64,000 nt of DNA from CAYVNU01 sp964453265 (GCA_964453265.1 CAYVNU010000001.1:62001-126000), one strand, 5' to 3'; positions 25,572 through 35,117 are shown, counted from the first letter of the stretch. Numbers and translations: made by a program. Notes: generated by a model from the letters alone, not told the origin.

Positions 25572-26630
25572 ATGAAAAATATTTTATCCGTCCAAACTTT
25601 TATCATGTCAGGCCCGGAAACTTACTGGGACTATAGGGATTATGTGTTTTGTCTTTGTTCCAGCAAATTTTTGAAAAACCAAGTTATTAGATTTAATGTA
25701 GAGCGAGGTACTGAATGGCTAGATGAGCTTAAATTGGCCGCTGGCAGCCAAGGCTTTGAAGATTTCAAAATTACCGGTATAAAGCCGGAAAGCTGGTCAA
25801 GTTATATGCTTGAGCAAATTGGGCAAAATCCCTCTACTTGGGTTTTTCCTTTTCCCGGAGATCATATTTACGTACATCCCGATACGGAGTATTTAACTAA
25901 GTGTCTAAAAGCCGCGGAACAATATCAAGTTCAGGCGGTCAGTTTTGGCCATAACCAAGACTGGGATTATTTTTTAGATTGGCGTCGTATAAAAATTATT
26001 GAAAATAATTCCGATTTTGTAATTATTGAGTGGGGGAATAAACACAGGTTTTGTAAAAATCGCAATATAATACAACAAGTGCAGGATAAAATAGGAAAAT
26101 TTGTTACTATGCCGCCGGTGCCTGGTTTTATGATTTTAAAAAGTGATTTTTTTAGCGAAATTTTAAAGTCTGTTCCGAAAGCTAAGCGTTGGCAAGATAT
26201 GGAATATGCTTCCTGTCGCGCTGCCTGGAGTTATCGAGTTTTAATACCTAAACAATATTTATACAGGCATGTTCATGGCTATTGGCTGGAATATTATTTT
26301 GAAGTTTTAAATGGCAGAAGGCAACTTTTGCCTACAGACAGGGAAATTTTGGATTCCATGTATATTAAAACGAATTATGATTGGAAGACAGACTCTCCAA
26401 AGAGCTCCGAGTATTTTGAAAAGTGCTTGCAAGCATGGCCTTTAATTGCAAAATATACAGCCAAAGCCCAACTCGATGAATGGGAAAACTTTTCTCCTTT
26501 TAACAATGGTTTTAAACAAGACTTGGATTTTTTACAAAAATTTTTAAATACTTTCAATCTTAATATTACCGATAATATTAGAAGAATTATTGGTTTAACC
26601 GTAAGTAATTTAAAAAGAATTTGGAAGTAA
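25572..26630 (+). CDS. Uncharacterised glycan-locus protein, glycosyltransferase-like
   Basis: A 352-residue protein that I cannot place in a named family with certainty. Near the start it has SGPETYWDYRDYVFCL. Later come WVFPFPGDHIYVHPDTEYL (about residues 92-110), which looks like the acid-containing centre of a GT-A domain, and PVPGFMILKSDFF (about 181-193). No membrane segment or signal is seen. It follows the STELLO-type gene by 3 bp and precedes the flippase by 70 bp, so it is most likely another transferase or an accessory of the same glycan pathway. That is inference from context and fold-like pattern only. Confidence 0.5.
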   Translation: MKNILSVQTFIMSGPETYWDYRDYVFCLCSSKFLKNQVIRFNVERGTEWLDELKLAAGSQGFEDFKITGIKPESWSSYMLEQIGQNPSTWVFPFPGDHIYVHPDTEYLTKCLKAAEQYQVQAVSFGHNQDWDYFLDWRRIKIIENNSDFVIIEWGNKHRFCKNRNIIQQVQDKIGKFVTMPPVPGFMILKSDFFSEILKSVPKAKRWQDMEYASCRAAWSYRVLIPKQYLYRHVHGYWLEYYFEVLNGRRQLLPTDREILDSMYIKTNYDWKTDSPKSSEYFEKCLQAWPLIAKYTAKAQLDEWENFSPFNNGFKQDLDFLQKFLNTFNLNITDNIRRIIGLTVSNLKRIWK

Positions 26631-26700
26631 AATGCTAAGGGATATTTTTGTTAGTGTGCTGTAAAAAATTTTTGTTTAATTTTATTTAAGGCTTTCAGCT

Positions 26701-28233
26701 ATGGATACCAATTCTCTATCTTTTAAAACTTTAAGAAATTCCGCCTATTTTTTTACGGGCTATGTTTTGCCAATTCTGGTGGGGATTGTTGTTACTCCTT
26801 ATGTAATACACAGGCTTGGAGTGGCGGAATTTGGAATTGTTATTTTGGTCGGCACTATAATGTCTTTTTTGGGTTATTTGGACTTAGGTTTGGGTTTGGC
26901 TTTGACTAAGTACGCGGCGGAATATAAAGCCCAGGGAAACATTTCAGGCTTTGCTGTTTTGCTCGGTTCGGTTAGGTCTTTGGTTTATATTAACGGAGTT
27001 TTAGGTTTGCTAATTTTTTTAGCCATTGGACAATGGTTATTGCCGGTTTTTCATATTCCAGAACAAAGCCGCGGGCATATGTTTATAGTTTTTTTGCTCG
27101 GCGGACTAACTTTTTTATTTAATAGTATGAATAGCGCGGCGGTTGGGGTTGTAACAGCTACTCAGCGCTTTGATTTAATAACTAAAATTAATATTGCTAA
27201 TTTAGTTTTGACTAACATTCTAACAGTCTTGGCTGTTTACGCCGGCTACCAAGTTAAAGCCATAATGGCAATTAATTTGTTAATTTCAATTTTTGTTTTT
27301 GTTTTATATAACATTCTTGAACGCAAACTTTTTAACAACGAGGTTTTGAATTTTAACTGGGACTGGGCTGAAATAAAAAAGGCTTATAGGTTTGGTATAT
27401 TAAGTTTTATAACCAGTTTGTCAGCCGGTGCTTTGGTATTTTTAGACAGGCTGATTATTCCAATATTTATAAATCCAACTTTTCTTTCTTATTATAGTTT
27501 GCCTGGCAACGTAGCTTTAAAGACCACGGGAATTACCAATAGTTTGTCGGCTATGTTATTTCCAATGGCTAGCGCGCTGCAGGGTGCGGGAGAGAATGAG
27601 CGCATGCAGCAAATTTATGCGCGGGCTTTTAGAAATTTAAGCATAATCGCAGCCGGCATTACAACCGGCATAATATTATTTTCCAGGCATATTTTGACTT
27701 TTTGGCTGGGCAGTGACTTTGCCGACCGAGGTACAGGTATTTTAGTAATTTTAGCTTTAACAAATTATTTAGTCAGTCTATATATTCCGCTGCAAAGCAT
27801 GCTTATGGGTTTGGGAGAGTTAAAATTTTTAGTAAAACAGTCGGTGGTTATGGCTTTGTTAAATTTAGTTTTGCTTTTATTTTTTGTTCCAAAAATGGGT
27901 ATTATTGGAGCTGCCTGGGCGTATTTGGCCGCAATATTGCCTGTGGTTTATGCTTTTTATTGGGTAGAGAAAAAACTTTTTAAGCTGACAGAGCGCGCAA
28001 GTTATTATACAAAATTTTATTTTGGTCTGCTGGTAACTGCTTTAGCCGTGGCTGCTGTTGTTAAATTTGCTGTTTTACCTTTTGTTAATTCAGTCTATTT
28101 GTTGGTATTTGCCGGTCCATTAACTGTCTTGCTTTATTATTTAGCCTATTATTTATTCGGGTTTATGGATCAGTCGGATGTTGAAATTTTTAAAAGTTTT
28201 ATTTTTAAAGTAATTAGGCTAAAGTTTAAATAA
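26701..28233 (+). CDS. Wzx-type oligosaccharide flippase
   Basis: A 510-residue membrane protein with about 12-14 transmembrane helices and few polar loops, in the MATE/MOP exporter group (Polysacc_synt). The N-terminal LRNSAYFFTGYVLPILVGIVV followed by VIHRLGVAEFGIVIL is typical of these proteins. It would move the polyprenyl-diphosphate-linked repeat unit across the membrane to the ligase/polymerase. It is the only flippase in the window, so it probably serves the whole locus. Confidence 0.88.
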   Translation: MDTNSLSFKTLRNSAYFFTGYVLPILVGIVVTPYVIHRLGVAEFGIVILVGTIMSFLGYLDLGLGLALTKYAAEYKAQGNISGFAVLLGSVRSLVYINGVLGLLIFLAIGQWLLPVFHIPEQSRGHMFIVFLLGGLTFLFNSMNSAAVGVVTATQRFDLITKINIANLVLTNILTVLAVYAGYQVKAIMAINLLISIFVFVLYNILERKLFNNEVLNFNWDWAEIKKAYRFGILSFITSLSAGALVFLDRLIIPIFINPTFLSYYSLPGNVALKTTGITNSLSAMLFPMASALQGAGENERMQQIYARAFRNLSIIAAGITTGIILFSRHILTFWLGSDFADRGTGILVILALTNYLVSLYIPLQSMLMGLGELKFLVKQSVVMALLNLVLLLFFVPKMGIIGAAWAYLAAILPVVYAFYWVEKKLFKLTERASYYTKFYFGLLVTALAVAAVVKFAVLPFVNSVYLLVFAGPLTVLLYYLAYYLFGFMDQSDVEIFKSFIFKVIRLKFK

Positions 28234-28238
28234 TTTTT

Positions 28239-29111
28239 ATGTCAGACAGAGCTTTAATTACCAGCGCTTCAAATAAATATTTTCCTTCGCTAGTTAATTT
28301 GCTTGGATCTATTAAAGCAAATTATCCCAAGCATCCGAAAATTTATATTTACGACTTGGGGCTTTTTTGGACTTTTAGGAAAGAATTAGAATTGCTAGAG
28401 AATGTGCAAGTTGTGAAAATGCCTAAGTTTTGTGCTTTTTGGCGCAGCTGTTATACCTGGAAAACTTATATTTTTAATAATCCTTTTGCTGCTCTAAATT
28501 TTTATTTAGATGCCGGCTGCCAAGTCTTGCGTCCTCTTGATGAGATTTTTGAAAAAATTGACCAGGATGAATTATTTGTCATTGGTCAGGGTGTAAAGTT
28601 TAAAGATATTGTGCCACAAGAGTATAAGTCGGTTTTTGAACTTTCTGAGGAATATAACGACAAAGAAGCATTGCATGCCGGAGAGTTTGGTTTTAAAAAT
28701 TCAGCTCTAACTAAAAGTCTTTTACAAAAAGTTTTTGATTGCGGTTTGGCCGGTTTGGCTTTAGGATTTTCTCCGGGCGACGCATGGCGCAATAAGGGTA
28801 AAGACAAAAACATTTTTGTCAGGCAGTGTAAAATTTTTAGGCACGATTTAACTCTTTTAAATATTATTTTAAGAAAATATTTTGGAAATAATTTAAATGT
28901 TCATTCTGTAGAGCAATATGCCGGAGGTTTTAAAGCACATCATAATCAGTACATTTGGCATTTGAGAATGAATTTTAAAAAGCTTGATTTTACAGCTTTA
29001 AATTTTTTACACACCGGTTTTGTCTGGCAAGCTAGGTTTAATAGGGTGGTTATTGGCGCAATGCTTTTAGTTAAAAATTTTAAAGCCATGTTAAGACAGC
29101 TTAAACAATAG
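28239..29111 (+). CDS. GT8/DUF1647-like glycosyltransferase
   Basis: A 290-residue protein. RALITSASNKYFPSLVNLLGSI and KIYIYDLGLFWTF at the start resemble GT8-type retaining transferases. LNFYLDAGCQVLRPL (about residues 87-101) carries the YxDxG form of the metal site (usually DxD). The central AGEFGFKNSALTK and C-terminal HHNQYIWHLRMNF are also GT8-like. Probably cytoplasmic and acting on a lipid-linked acceptor. It lies 5 bp after the flippase gene in the same direction. The assignment to GT8 rather than another GT-A family is moderate. Confidence 0.6.
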   Translation: MSDRALITSASNKYFPSLVNLLGSIKANYPKHPKIYIYDLGLFWTFRKELELLENVQVVKMPKFCAFWRSCYTWKTYIFNNPFAALNFYLDAGCQVLRPLDEIFEKIDQDELFVIGQGVKFKDIVPQEYKSVFELSEEYNDKEALHAGEFGFKNSALTKSLLQKVFDCGLAGLALGFSPGDAWRNKGKDKNIFVRQCKIFRHDLTLLNIILRKYFGNNLNVHSVEQYAGGFKAHHNQYIWHLRMNFKKLDFTALNFLHTGFVWQARFNRVVIGAMLLVKNFKAMLRQLKQ

Positions 29112-29175
29112 CTTTGACCCTAACAGGCTATTATTGTATAGTTTATAATGATTAATCTAAAATAAATAAATCCAT

Positions 29176-29967
29176 ATGAAAGTTGTTATTTTTTGCGGCG
29201 GGGAAGGTACCCGCATGAAAGAAGAGACAGAATTTAAGCCTAAGCCTTTAGTCGAGGTGGGTGGCAAGCCTATACTTTGGCACATTATGAAAATTTACGC
29301 TCATTATGGCTATAATGAATTTATATTGGCTTTAGGCTATAAAGCCAATATGATAAAAGAATATTTTTTAAATTGGCGCACTTTAGCCAATGATTTTACT
29401 TTGGAAACCAAAGAACACGAAATTATATTTCGGACAAAAAATCACGACGATTTTAAAATAACTTTTGTGGATACCGGCTTAAAGAGTTTAACTGGCGAGC
29501 GTTTAAGAAGGCTGGAAAGTTATATTGGCGGGGAGGATTTTATGCTTACTTACGGGGACGGTGTTGCCGATATTGATGTGAAAAAATTACACGAATTTCA
29601 CAATACTCAAAATACCATAGGGACAATTACCGGCGTAAGGCCACTAACTAAATACGGCATAGTCCACCATAGTAAAGACAGTGGTAAAGTCATTGGGTTT
29701 AGTCAAAATTTAGTCGGGGATTTTGTAGATAAAGAAAATTATCATGACTTTTTAATTAACGGCGGCTTTATGGTTTTCAAAAATGAAGTCTTTAAACTTT
29801 TAAAGCCAAATAGCATGGTAGAAGAGATTTTTATTCCTATGGCTAAAGATGGACAACTGTCTTTATATCACCATAAAGGCAAATGGAAAGCCATGGATAC
29901 TTATAAAGATATGGAAGAAATGAATAGTTATTGGCAAGAGGATCCTTTTTGGAAAGTCTGGCAGTAA
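29176..29967 (+). CDS. rfbF: Glucose-1-phosphate cytidylyltransferase
   Basis: A 263-residue nucleotidylyltransferase, the usual length for RfbF/DdhA. The pyrophosphorylase motif is FCGGEGTRMKEETEFKPKPL (residues 6-25): G-x-G-T-R...P-K-P. The family-specific WHIMKIYAHYGYNEFILALGYK and MLTYGDGVADID follow. It makes CDP-glucose from CTP and glucose-1-phosphate, the entry to CDP-3,6-dideoxyhexoses. A TATAAT at 29144-29149 gives a plausible promoter. The next gene in the pathway (rfbG) is 290 bp downstream, beyond a repeat-bounded gap. Confidence 0.92.
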   Translation: MKVVIFCGGEGTRMKEETEFKPKPLVEVGGKPILWHIMKIYAHYGYNEFILALGYKANMIKEYFLNWRTLANDFTLETKEHEIIFRTKNHDDFKITFVDTGLKSLTGERLRRLESYIGGEDFMLTYGDGVADIDVKKLHEFHNTQNTIGTITGVRPLTKYGIVHHSKDSGKVIGFSQNLVGDFVDKENYHDFLINGGFMVFKNEVFKLLKPNSMVEEIFIPMAKDGQLSLYHHKGKWKAMDTYKDMEEMNSYWQEDPFWKVWQ

Positions 29968-29970
29968 GTA

Positions 29971-30250
29971 ATTGACAAGATTTAAAAGATTGACATAATT
30001 TAAATGATTATGGATTTGGAAGAAAAATACAGAATCAAATGCTAAGATCCGGAACCGGGATATACATAAATTATAGAGCGGCTTGTAGGTGTAAATCTGC
30101 TAAGGAGTTTATTTCCTAGATGGGCACTATAATTGAGGAATCCGATGTAGCTTTAGAAACACTCCTATAAAAAACCATCCGGTAAAATTGTCTTAAATTA
30201 AGTCAATTATTAATCTTGTCAATCTTTTAAATCATTTAAATCTTGTCAAT
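29971..30250. repeat. Gene-free gap bounded by inverted copies of an AT-rich repeat
   Basis: The left end (29971-30010, ATTGACAAGATTTAAAAGAT...) and the right end (30211-30250, ...AATCTTGTCAATCTTTTAAAT...) share 16-bp and 11-bp blocks in opposite orientation. The 200 bp between has no open frame of note. The words GAGGAATCCGATG and GTAGCTTTAG near 30135-30160 faintly resemble the right end of IS200/IS605 elements, and an interrupted frame reads RSGTGIY...*MGTIIEESDVAL. This may be a decayed tnpB tail; the evidence is weak. Confidence 0.35.
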
Positions 30251-30256
30251 CAATCT

Positions 30257-31222
30257 ATGAATCATGAATTATCTGGAAAGAACGTGTTGGTTACCGGTGG
30301 CGCCGGATTGGTAGGCTCTCACGTGGTAGAGAAGCTTTTATCGGTTGGTGCTAAAGTTTTTGTTATGGACTTAAAAGTTCTGCCTGACAGTTATTTTGCG
30401 CGCGAGAAATTAAATGAAAAATCAGAAATAATTATTCAGGATGTGCGCAATACGCAGGAAGTTATTAATGTAGTAAATAAAAACAACATTGCTTATATTT
30501 TTCATTTAGCCGCCCAGCCTTTAGTTGGGGAAGCTTTGTTAAGTCCGGAACTAACTTTAGATACAAATATAATGGGTACAGTCTCGGTGCTTGAGGCAGC
30601 CAGACTTTGCTTAAAGATAAAAGGCTTAATTGCAGCTTCTTCAGACAAAGCTTATGGAAAAAATTCGTATAATGTTGCAGAAGACCAGCCTATGAGCGGG
30701 GATCACCCTTACGATGTCTCAAAATCCGCGGCTGATTTGATTTGTTTTGCCTATCAGCATACCTACAATTTGCCTATAACAGTCAGCCGGTTTGGTAATA
30801 TTTTTGGGCCGGGAGATTTGAATTTCAGCCGCATTGTGCCGGGGTTTATGGATAGTTTAATAAACGCCAAAAATTTAGAAATACGCAGCGACGGCAGTTT
30901 TGTGCGCGATTATGTTTATGTTAAAGACGTAGCGGACGGTTATGTGGTTTTGGCTGAACAAATTTCCAAAGCCACGGGCCACGCCTTTAATTTTTCCAGC
31001 GGGCATAATTTTTCGGTTTTAGATTTAATTAAAAAAATGGAAGACGTTTTGCAAAAAAAAGTTGGTTATACAATTTTAAATAATCAACAGAATGAAATTC
31101 CCGCTCAAAGCTTAAATTTTCAAAAGGTTAAAGAGCAGCTTGGTTGGCAGCCCAAATATTCATTTGAAGATGGGGTAAAAGAAACTTATGAGTGGTATAA
31201 AAAACTTTTACAAAAAAGCTAA
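30257..31222 (+). CDS. rfbG: CDP-glucose 4,6-dehydratase-like
   Basis: A 321-residue extended SDR. LVTGGAGLVGSHVVEKL binds NAD. The segments AASSDKAYGKNSY, GDHPYDVSKSAADLICFAYQ (Tyr and Lys of the active site) and SRFGNIFGPGDLNFSRIVPG are characteristic of RfbG/DdhB. It would convert CDP-glucose, made by the upstream RfbF, into CDP-4-keto-6-deoxyglucose. It is somewhat shorter than classical RfbG (about 360), with a trimmed N-terminal half, so a related NDP-sugar dehydratase is possible; the neighbourhood supports RfbG. Confidence 0.82.
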   Translation: MNHELSGKNVLVTGGAGLVGSHVVEKLLSVGAKVFVMDLKVLPDSYFAREKLNEKSEIIIQDVRNTQEVINVVNKNNIAYIFHLAAQPLVGEALLSPELTLDTNIMGTVSVLEAARLCLKIKGLIAASSDKAYGKNSYNVAEDQPMSGDHPYDVSKSAADLICFAYQHTYNLPITVSRFGNIFGPGDLNFSRIVPGFMDSLINAKNLEIRSDGSFVRDYVYVKDVADGYVVLAEQISKATGHAFNFSSGHNFSVLDLIKKMEDVLQKKVGYTILNNQQNEIPAQSLNFQKVKEQLGWQPKYSFEDGVKETYEWYKKLLQKS

Positions 31223-31248
31223 ATTATAAATAAATTAATTTTACGCTT

Positions 31249-32427
31249 ATGAAATATCGTCTAACCAAAGCCGCTAACAATTTAGAAGGCCAGCCAATGT
31301 TTAAGGTTTTGGCTCAGGTTAAAGATTTAGAAAGGCAGGGCGAGGATATTGTTCACTTTGAAATTGGGGATCCGGATTTTAACACCCCGGAAAATATTAC
31401 TAATGCTGCCATAGAATCTTTAAAGCGGGGAGAAACCCATTATCAAAGTTCTTACGGTATGACTGAATTTAGAGAACTCGTCAGGGAGACGACTTTGCGC
31501 TCTCGCGGTTTTAAGCCTGACTTAGACCAGGTACTTATTGCTCCATCTGCTAACATAATTATTTATTACGCTGTAGCATGTTTAGTCGAAGCTGGCGATG
31601 AAGTTATTGTGCCAGACCCTTGTTTTCCGACTTATACAGCAGTTTTAAAATATTTGGGAGTAAAAGCCGTGGGTGTGCCGCTTTTGGAAAAAAATCAGTT
31701 TAGAATGAACCCAAAAGACGTAGAAAGTGCCATTACCGAAAAAACCAGAATGATAATTATGAATTCTCCGCATAATCCCACAGGCGCGGTAATGACTGAG
31801 CAGGAAGTTGCGGAAATGGCAGAAATTGCGGAAAAGCATGACTTATATTTGTATACCGATGAAATTTATTCGCGCATGATTTTTGATGAGCAAAATAGTT
31901 TTTATACGCCCGCGAAAAGAGATCAATGTAAGCAGCGCACTATTTTAGCTAACGGATTTTCAAAAGCTTATGCTATGACTGGCTGGCGTTTGGGCGTCTG
32001 CATTGCTCCGGCAGACGTAATTGAAAAGATGGCTTTACTCCTTCAGACTACTTCTTCCTGTACTGCGCCTTTTGTTCAAAGGGCAGGCATGGAGGCAATT
32101 TCCGGCAGCCAGGATGCGGTTAACGCAATGATGGCAGAATATAAACAAAGAAGAAATTTGTTAGTCGAGGGTTTAAATAAAATACCAGGCATTTCTTGTT
32201 TAACTCCGGGTGGAGCCTTTTACGCGGTACCGAATATTTCTAAAACCGGCATGACTTCTGAGGAATTTGCGAAATTCGCTTTGGAAAAAGCTAAAGTCGC
32301 TCTTTTGCCTTTAACCAATTTCGGCCCAAGCGGAGAAGGTTATGTGCGTTTGTGCTACGCTACTTCCCGCGAAAGGATTTTGGAAGGTTTAAGTCGTTTA
32401 GAAAAAGCATTAAAAGAAAGGAGTTAA
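31249..32427 (+). CDS. Class I/II PLP-dependent aminotransferase
   Basis: A 392-residue fold-type I enzyme. MNSPHNPTGAVMTEQE (about residues 170-185), TDEIYSRMIF (the PLP-contacting D/Y) and the PLP lysine in NGFSKAYAMTGWRLG (about 239-253) match the aspartate/aromatic aminotransferase class. It is not the DegT/DnrJ sugar aminotransferase type. Its role between RfbG and the ThDP enzyme is unclear: it could supply a 2-oxo acid donor such as pyruvate for the ThDP enzyme (inference), or work in amino-acid metabolism. Only 1 bp separates its stop from the next start, with AGGAG just inside its end. Confidence 0.82.
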   Translation: MKYRLTKAANNLEGQPMFKVLAQVKDLERQGEDIVHFEIGDPDFNTPENITNAAIESLKRGETHYQSSYGMTEFRELVRETTLRSRGFKPDLDQVLIAPSANIIIYYAVACLVEAGDEVIVPDPCFPTYTAVLKYLGVKAVGVPLLEKNQFRMNPKDVESAITEKTRMIIMNSPHNPTGAVMTEQEVAEMAEIAEKHDLYLYTDEIYSRMIFDEQNSFYTPAKRDQCKQRTILANGFSKAYAMTGWRLGVCIAPADVIEKMALLLQTTSSCTAPFVQRAGMEAISGSQDAVNAMMAEYKQRRNLLVEGLNKIPGISCLTPGGAFYAVPNISKTGMTSEEFAKFALEKAKVALLPLTNFGPSGEGYVRLCYATSRERILEGLSRLEKALKERS

Positions 32428-32428
32428 T

Positions 32429-34225
32429 ATGCGTGTTGCAGATTATATTACAAAATTTATTGAAGATCTTGGGGTAAAAGATATTTTTACTTTAACCGGC
32501 GGCGGTGCAATGTTTTTAAACGACGCTGCCGCTCAAAATAAAAATATCCGCAGCGTTTTTAACCATCATGAACAATCTAGTGCCATGGCCGCGTTTGCTT
32601 ACAGCAAATATACCGGTACTTGGGGTGCTACTTATGTTACAACAGGTTGCGGAGGAACTAACGCCATAACCGGTTTGCTGGATGCTTGGCAAGATAACGT
32701 TCCGGTTTTTTTCATTTCCGGCCAAGTTAAGCGCGCTGATACAATTTGGAAAATGCAGCAGCCGCTTAGGCAATATGGCGTTCAGGAGGCGGATATTATC
32801 CCGGTTGTGCAGTCTTTATGTAAGTATGCTGTTATGGTTACAGACCCGCAGCAAATTCGCTATCATTTGGAAAAAGCAGCTTATTTGGGAAGTCATGGTA
32901 GGCCCGGACCGGTTTGGCTTGATATTCCTTCCGATGTACAAGGCGCCATAGTAAATGAAAATGAGTTAGTTGGTTTTAATCCGGAAGAATTAAAATTAGA
33001 TTACACCACCGAGTGTAGTAGTCAAGATTTAAAAGAGTTGGAAGAAATGCTAAAAAAAGCCAAGCGGCCGGTAATCGTGGCCGGACATGGAGTCAGACTT
33101 TCTCACGCCATACCGGAATTTAAAAAATTTATTGAAAAATACAATATACCTTTTGTTGGGACTTATTTGGCTACAGATTTTGTGCCAGGCGATCACCCTT
33201 TGTTTATTGGCAGGACCGGCCTTAAAGGTGACAGGGCCGGTAATTTTGCTATGCAAAATTCCGATTTAATTTTATCTATTGGTAGCCGTTTGAGTGTAAC
33301 AATTATTGGTTATAGTCCTAAAGATTTTGCTCGCGCGGCAAAAATTGCAGTAGTGGATATTGACCCGCATGAGCATAAGAAAAAAACTATTAACATAGAT
33401 TTGTTTTTAAATGCTGATGCGAAATGGTTCTTGGAAAATTTTCAACCCCAAGACTTAAGTGATTTTAAAGAGTGGAGAGAAAAATGTTTGCACTGGAAAA
33501 ATACTTATCCGGTGTGTTTGCCGGAGTATGTAAAAAGTAAAGAGGGGATTAATTTGTACCATTTTGTAGATGAACTAAATAAAGTCTTGCCTGAAAACGG
33601 GGTTGTGGTGGCGGACGCGGGTTCTGCCATTTATGTGCCTGCACAAGCCTTTAAGGCTAAAACAAATCAGAGATTAATTCTTTCCGGGGCTCAGGCAGAA
33701 ATGGGTTTTACTTTGCCGGCATGTATAGGTATAAGCGCAGCCAAAAATAAAGGGGAAGTGGTGGGTATAACCGGGGACGGCTCTTTTCAGTTAAATATTC
33801 AAGAATTGCAGGTGTTGGTCGAATATAAATTTCCGGTCAAATTATTTATTTGGAATAATGACGGTTATTTGTCCATTCGTTCGACTCAAACCAGAATTTT
33901 TGAAGGAAGGCTTTACGGCACTGATCGAACCAACGGCGTTTCTTTGCCGGATACAAAGAAAATTGCCGAGGCCTATGGCTTGCCTTATGTTAAAATTGAA
34001 AATCCGGAAAATTTAGCAGAAAAAATTAACGAGGTTTTAAAAATGCAAGGCCCGGTAGTTTGCGAAGTTATGTGTATTCGCGACCAGGAAATTATCCCGA
34101 CAGTTTCTTCAAAAAAATTGCCTGACGGACGCATGGTTTCTAAACCACTCGAAGATTTGTATCCATTTTTAGACCGCCAAATTTTTAAACAGGAAATGAT
34201 TATAGAACCTTTAGCAGAGGAATAA
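32429..34225 (+). CDS. Thiamine-diphosphate enzyme of the acetolactate-synthase/YerE group
   Basis: A 598-residue protein with the three domains of the acetohydroxyacid-synthase superfamily. The N-terminal PYR domain has the catalytic Glu in FNHHEQSSAMAAFAY (about residues 44-58). The middle domain is followed by a C-terminal PP domain with GDGSFQLNIQELQVLVEYKF and FIWNND (the ThDP/Mg GDG...NN motif, about 450-485). In CDP-3,6-dideoxysugar loci such an enzyme, YerE, adds a two-carbon unit from pyruvate to the 4-keto sugar to make a branched octose. The same job is an inference here from the RfbF/RfbG neighbours. Confidence 0.78.
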   Translation: MRVADYITKFIEDLGVKDIFTLTGGGAMFLNDAAAQNKNIRSVFNHHEQSSAMAAFAYSKYTGTWGATYVTTGCGGTNAITGLLDAWQDNVPVFFISGQVKRADTIWKMQQPLRQYGVQEADIIPVVQSLCKYAVMVTDPQQIRYHLEKAAYLGSHGRPGPVWLDIPSDVQGAIVNENELVGFNPEELKLDYTTECSSQDLKELEEMLKKAKRPVIVAGHGVRLSHAIPEFKKFIEKYNIPFVGTYLATDFVPGDHPLFIGRTGLKGDRAGNFAMQNSDLILSIGSRLSVTIIGYSPKDFARAAKIAVVDIDPHEHKKKTINIDLFLNADAKWFLENFQPQDLSDFKEWREKCLHWKNTYPVCLPEYVKSKEGINLYHFVDELNKVLPENGVVVADAGSAIYVPAQAFKAKTNQRLILSGAQAEMGFTLPACIGISAAKNKGEVVGITGDGSFQLNIQELQVLVEYKFPVKLFIWNNDGYLSIRSTQTRIFEGRLYGTDRTNGVSLPDTKKIAEAYGLPYVKIENPENLAEKINEVLKMQGPVVCEVMCIRDQEIIPTVSSKKLPDGRMVSKPLEDLYPFLDRQIFKQEMIIEPLAEE

Positions 34226-34226
34226 T

Positions 34227-35111
34227 ATGAATATATTGCTTACCGGCGGTTTTGGGTTCATTGGCAGGCATTTGTCTTCGCACTTAGCCTCAAAATTTAC
34301 TGTTTTTGCTCCGGCGCATTCGGAACTGGATGTTTTAGATTCGGCAAAAGTTTTGTCGTATGCAAAAGCTAATTCCATTGATGCAGTTGTGCACGCGGCA
34401 AATGTAGGGGGCAGCAGAAAAGATGAAAATAATTCTGAAGTATACTCCAAAAATCTACAAATGTTTTTAAACATAGCTGCGCTGGAACCTTTGGTTGGAA
34501 AAATAATTTTTTACGGTACCGGAGCTGAGTACGATAAATCAGCCAGCATTAGTATGGTTTTGGAATCAGATTTTGGAAAAAATTTGCCTAAGGACGAATA
34601 CGGCAAAGCTAAGTTCGCATGTTCTCAGGAAATTGCTAAAATGCATAAAGCTATAAATTTGCGTTGCTTCGGCGTGTATGGAATTTATGAAGATTACGAA
34701 CTTCGGTTTATTTCTTACGCCATACTGCGGGCTTTGCTTGGACTGCCCATTATTTTAAAACAAGATACTCTATTTGAATATACCTATGTAAAAGATGTTT
34801 GCCGTTTAACCGAATATTTTTTAGAAAATGATGCTAAAGAAAAGTTTTATAATTTAGGCAGCGGCCGCCCGGTTAGTTTACTTTTTTTAGCCAAAATAGT
34901 TCAAAGCTTAACTAAAAGCTCTTTGCCTATAACTGTTTTAAAACCGGGTATGGGAAAAGAATATACCTGCAATTCGGATAGATTGAAGTTGGAAGTTAAA
35001 AATTTTATTTTTACCCCTTATGAACAGGCGATACAAGAAATGATTGATTGGTATAAAGCGAATTTGAATTTATTAAATTTAGAAAAAATTAAAGCCGAAA
35101 TGCCTGTATAA
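34227..35111 (+). CDS. NAD(P)-dependent sugar reductase/epimerase (SDR)
   Basis: A 294-residue extended SDR. NILLTGGFGFIGRHLSSHL binds the cofactor and DEYGKAKFACSQEI holds the YxxxK pair. AANVGGSRKDENNSEVY, RCFGVYGIYEDYE and NLGSGRPVSLLFLAKI are seen further on. It starts one base after the stop of the ThDP gene (overlapping ribosome-binding site GAGGAATAATATG), so the two are co-translated. By analogy with YerE/YerF it may reduce the ketone made by the ThDP enzyme. Another 4-keto reductase role is equally possible. Confidence 0.72.
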   Translation: MNILLTGGFGFIGRHLSSHLASKFTVFAPAHSELDVLDSAKVLSYAKANSIDAVVHAANVGGSRKDENNSEVYSKNLQMFLNIAALEPLVGKIIFYGTGAEYDKSASISMVLESDFGKNLPKDEYGKAKFACSQEIAKMHKAINLRCFGVYGIYEDYELRFISYAILRALLGLPIILKQDTLFEYTYVKDVCRLTEYFLENDAKEKFYNLGSGRPVSLLFLAKIVQSLTKSSLPITVLKPGMGKEYTCNSDRLKLEVKNFIFTPYEQAIQEMIDWYKANLNLLNLEKIKAEMPV

Positions 35112-35117
35112 GGTAAT

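Noticed and set aside
31249..32427. Sugar aminotransferase of the DegT/DnrJ type
   Set aside because: Its motifs (NGFSKAYAMTGWRLG, NSPHNPTG) are those of the class I/II aspartate-type family.
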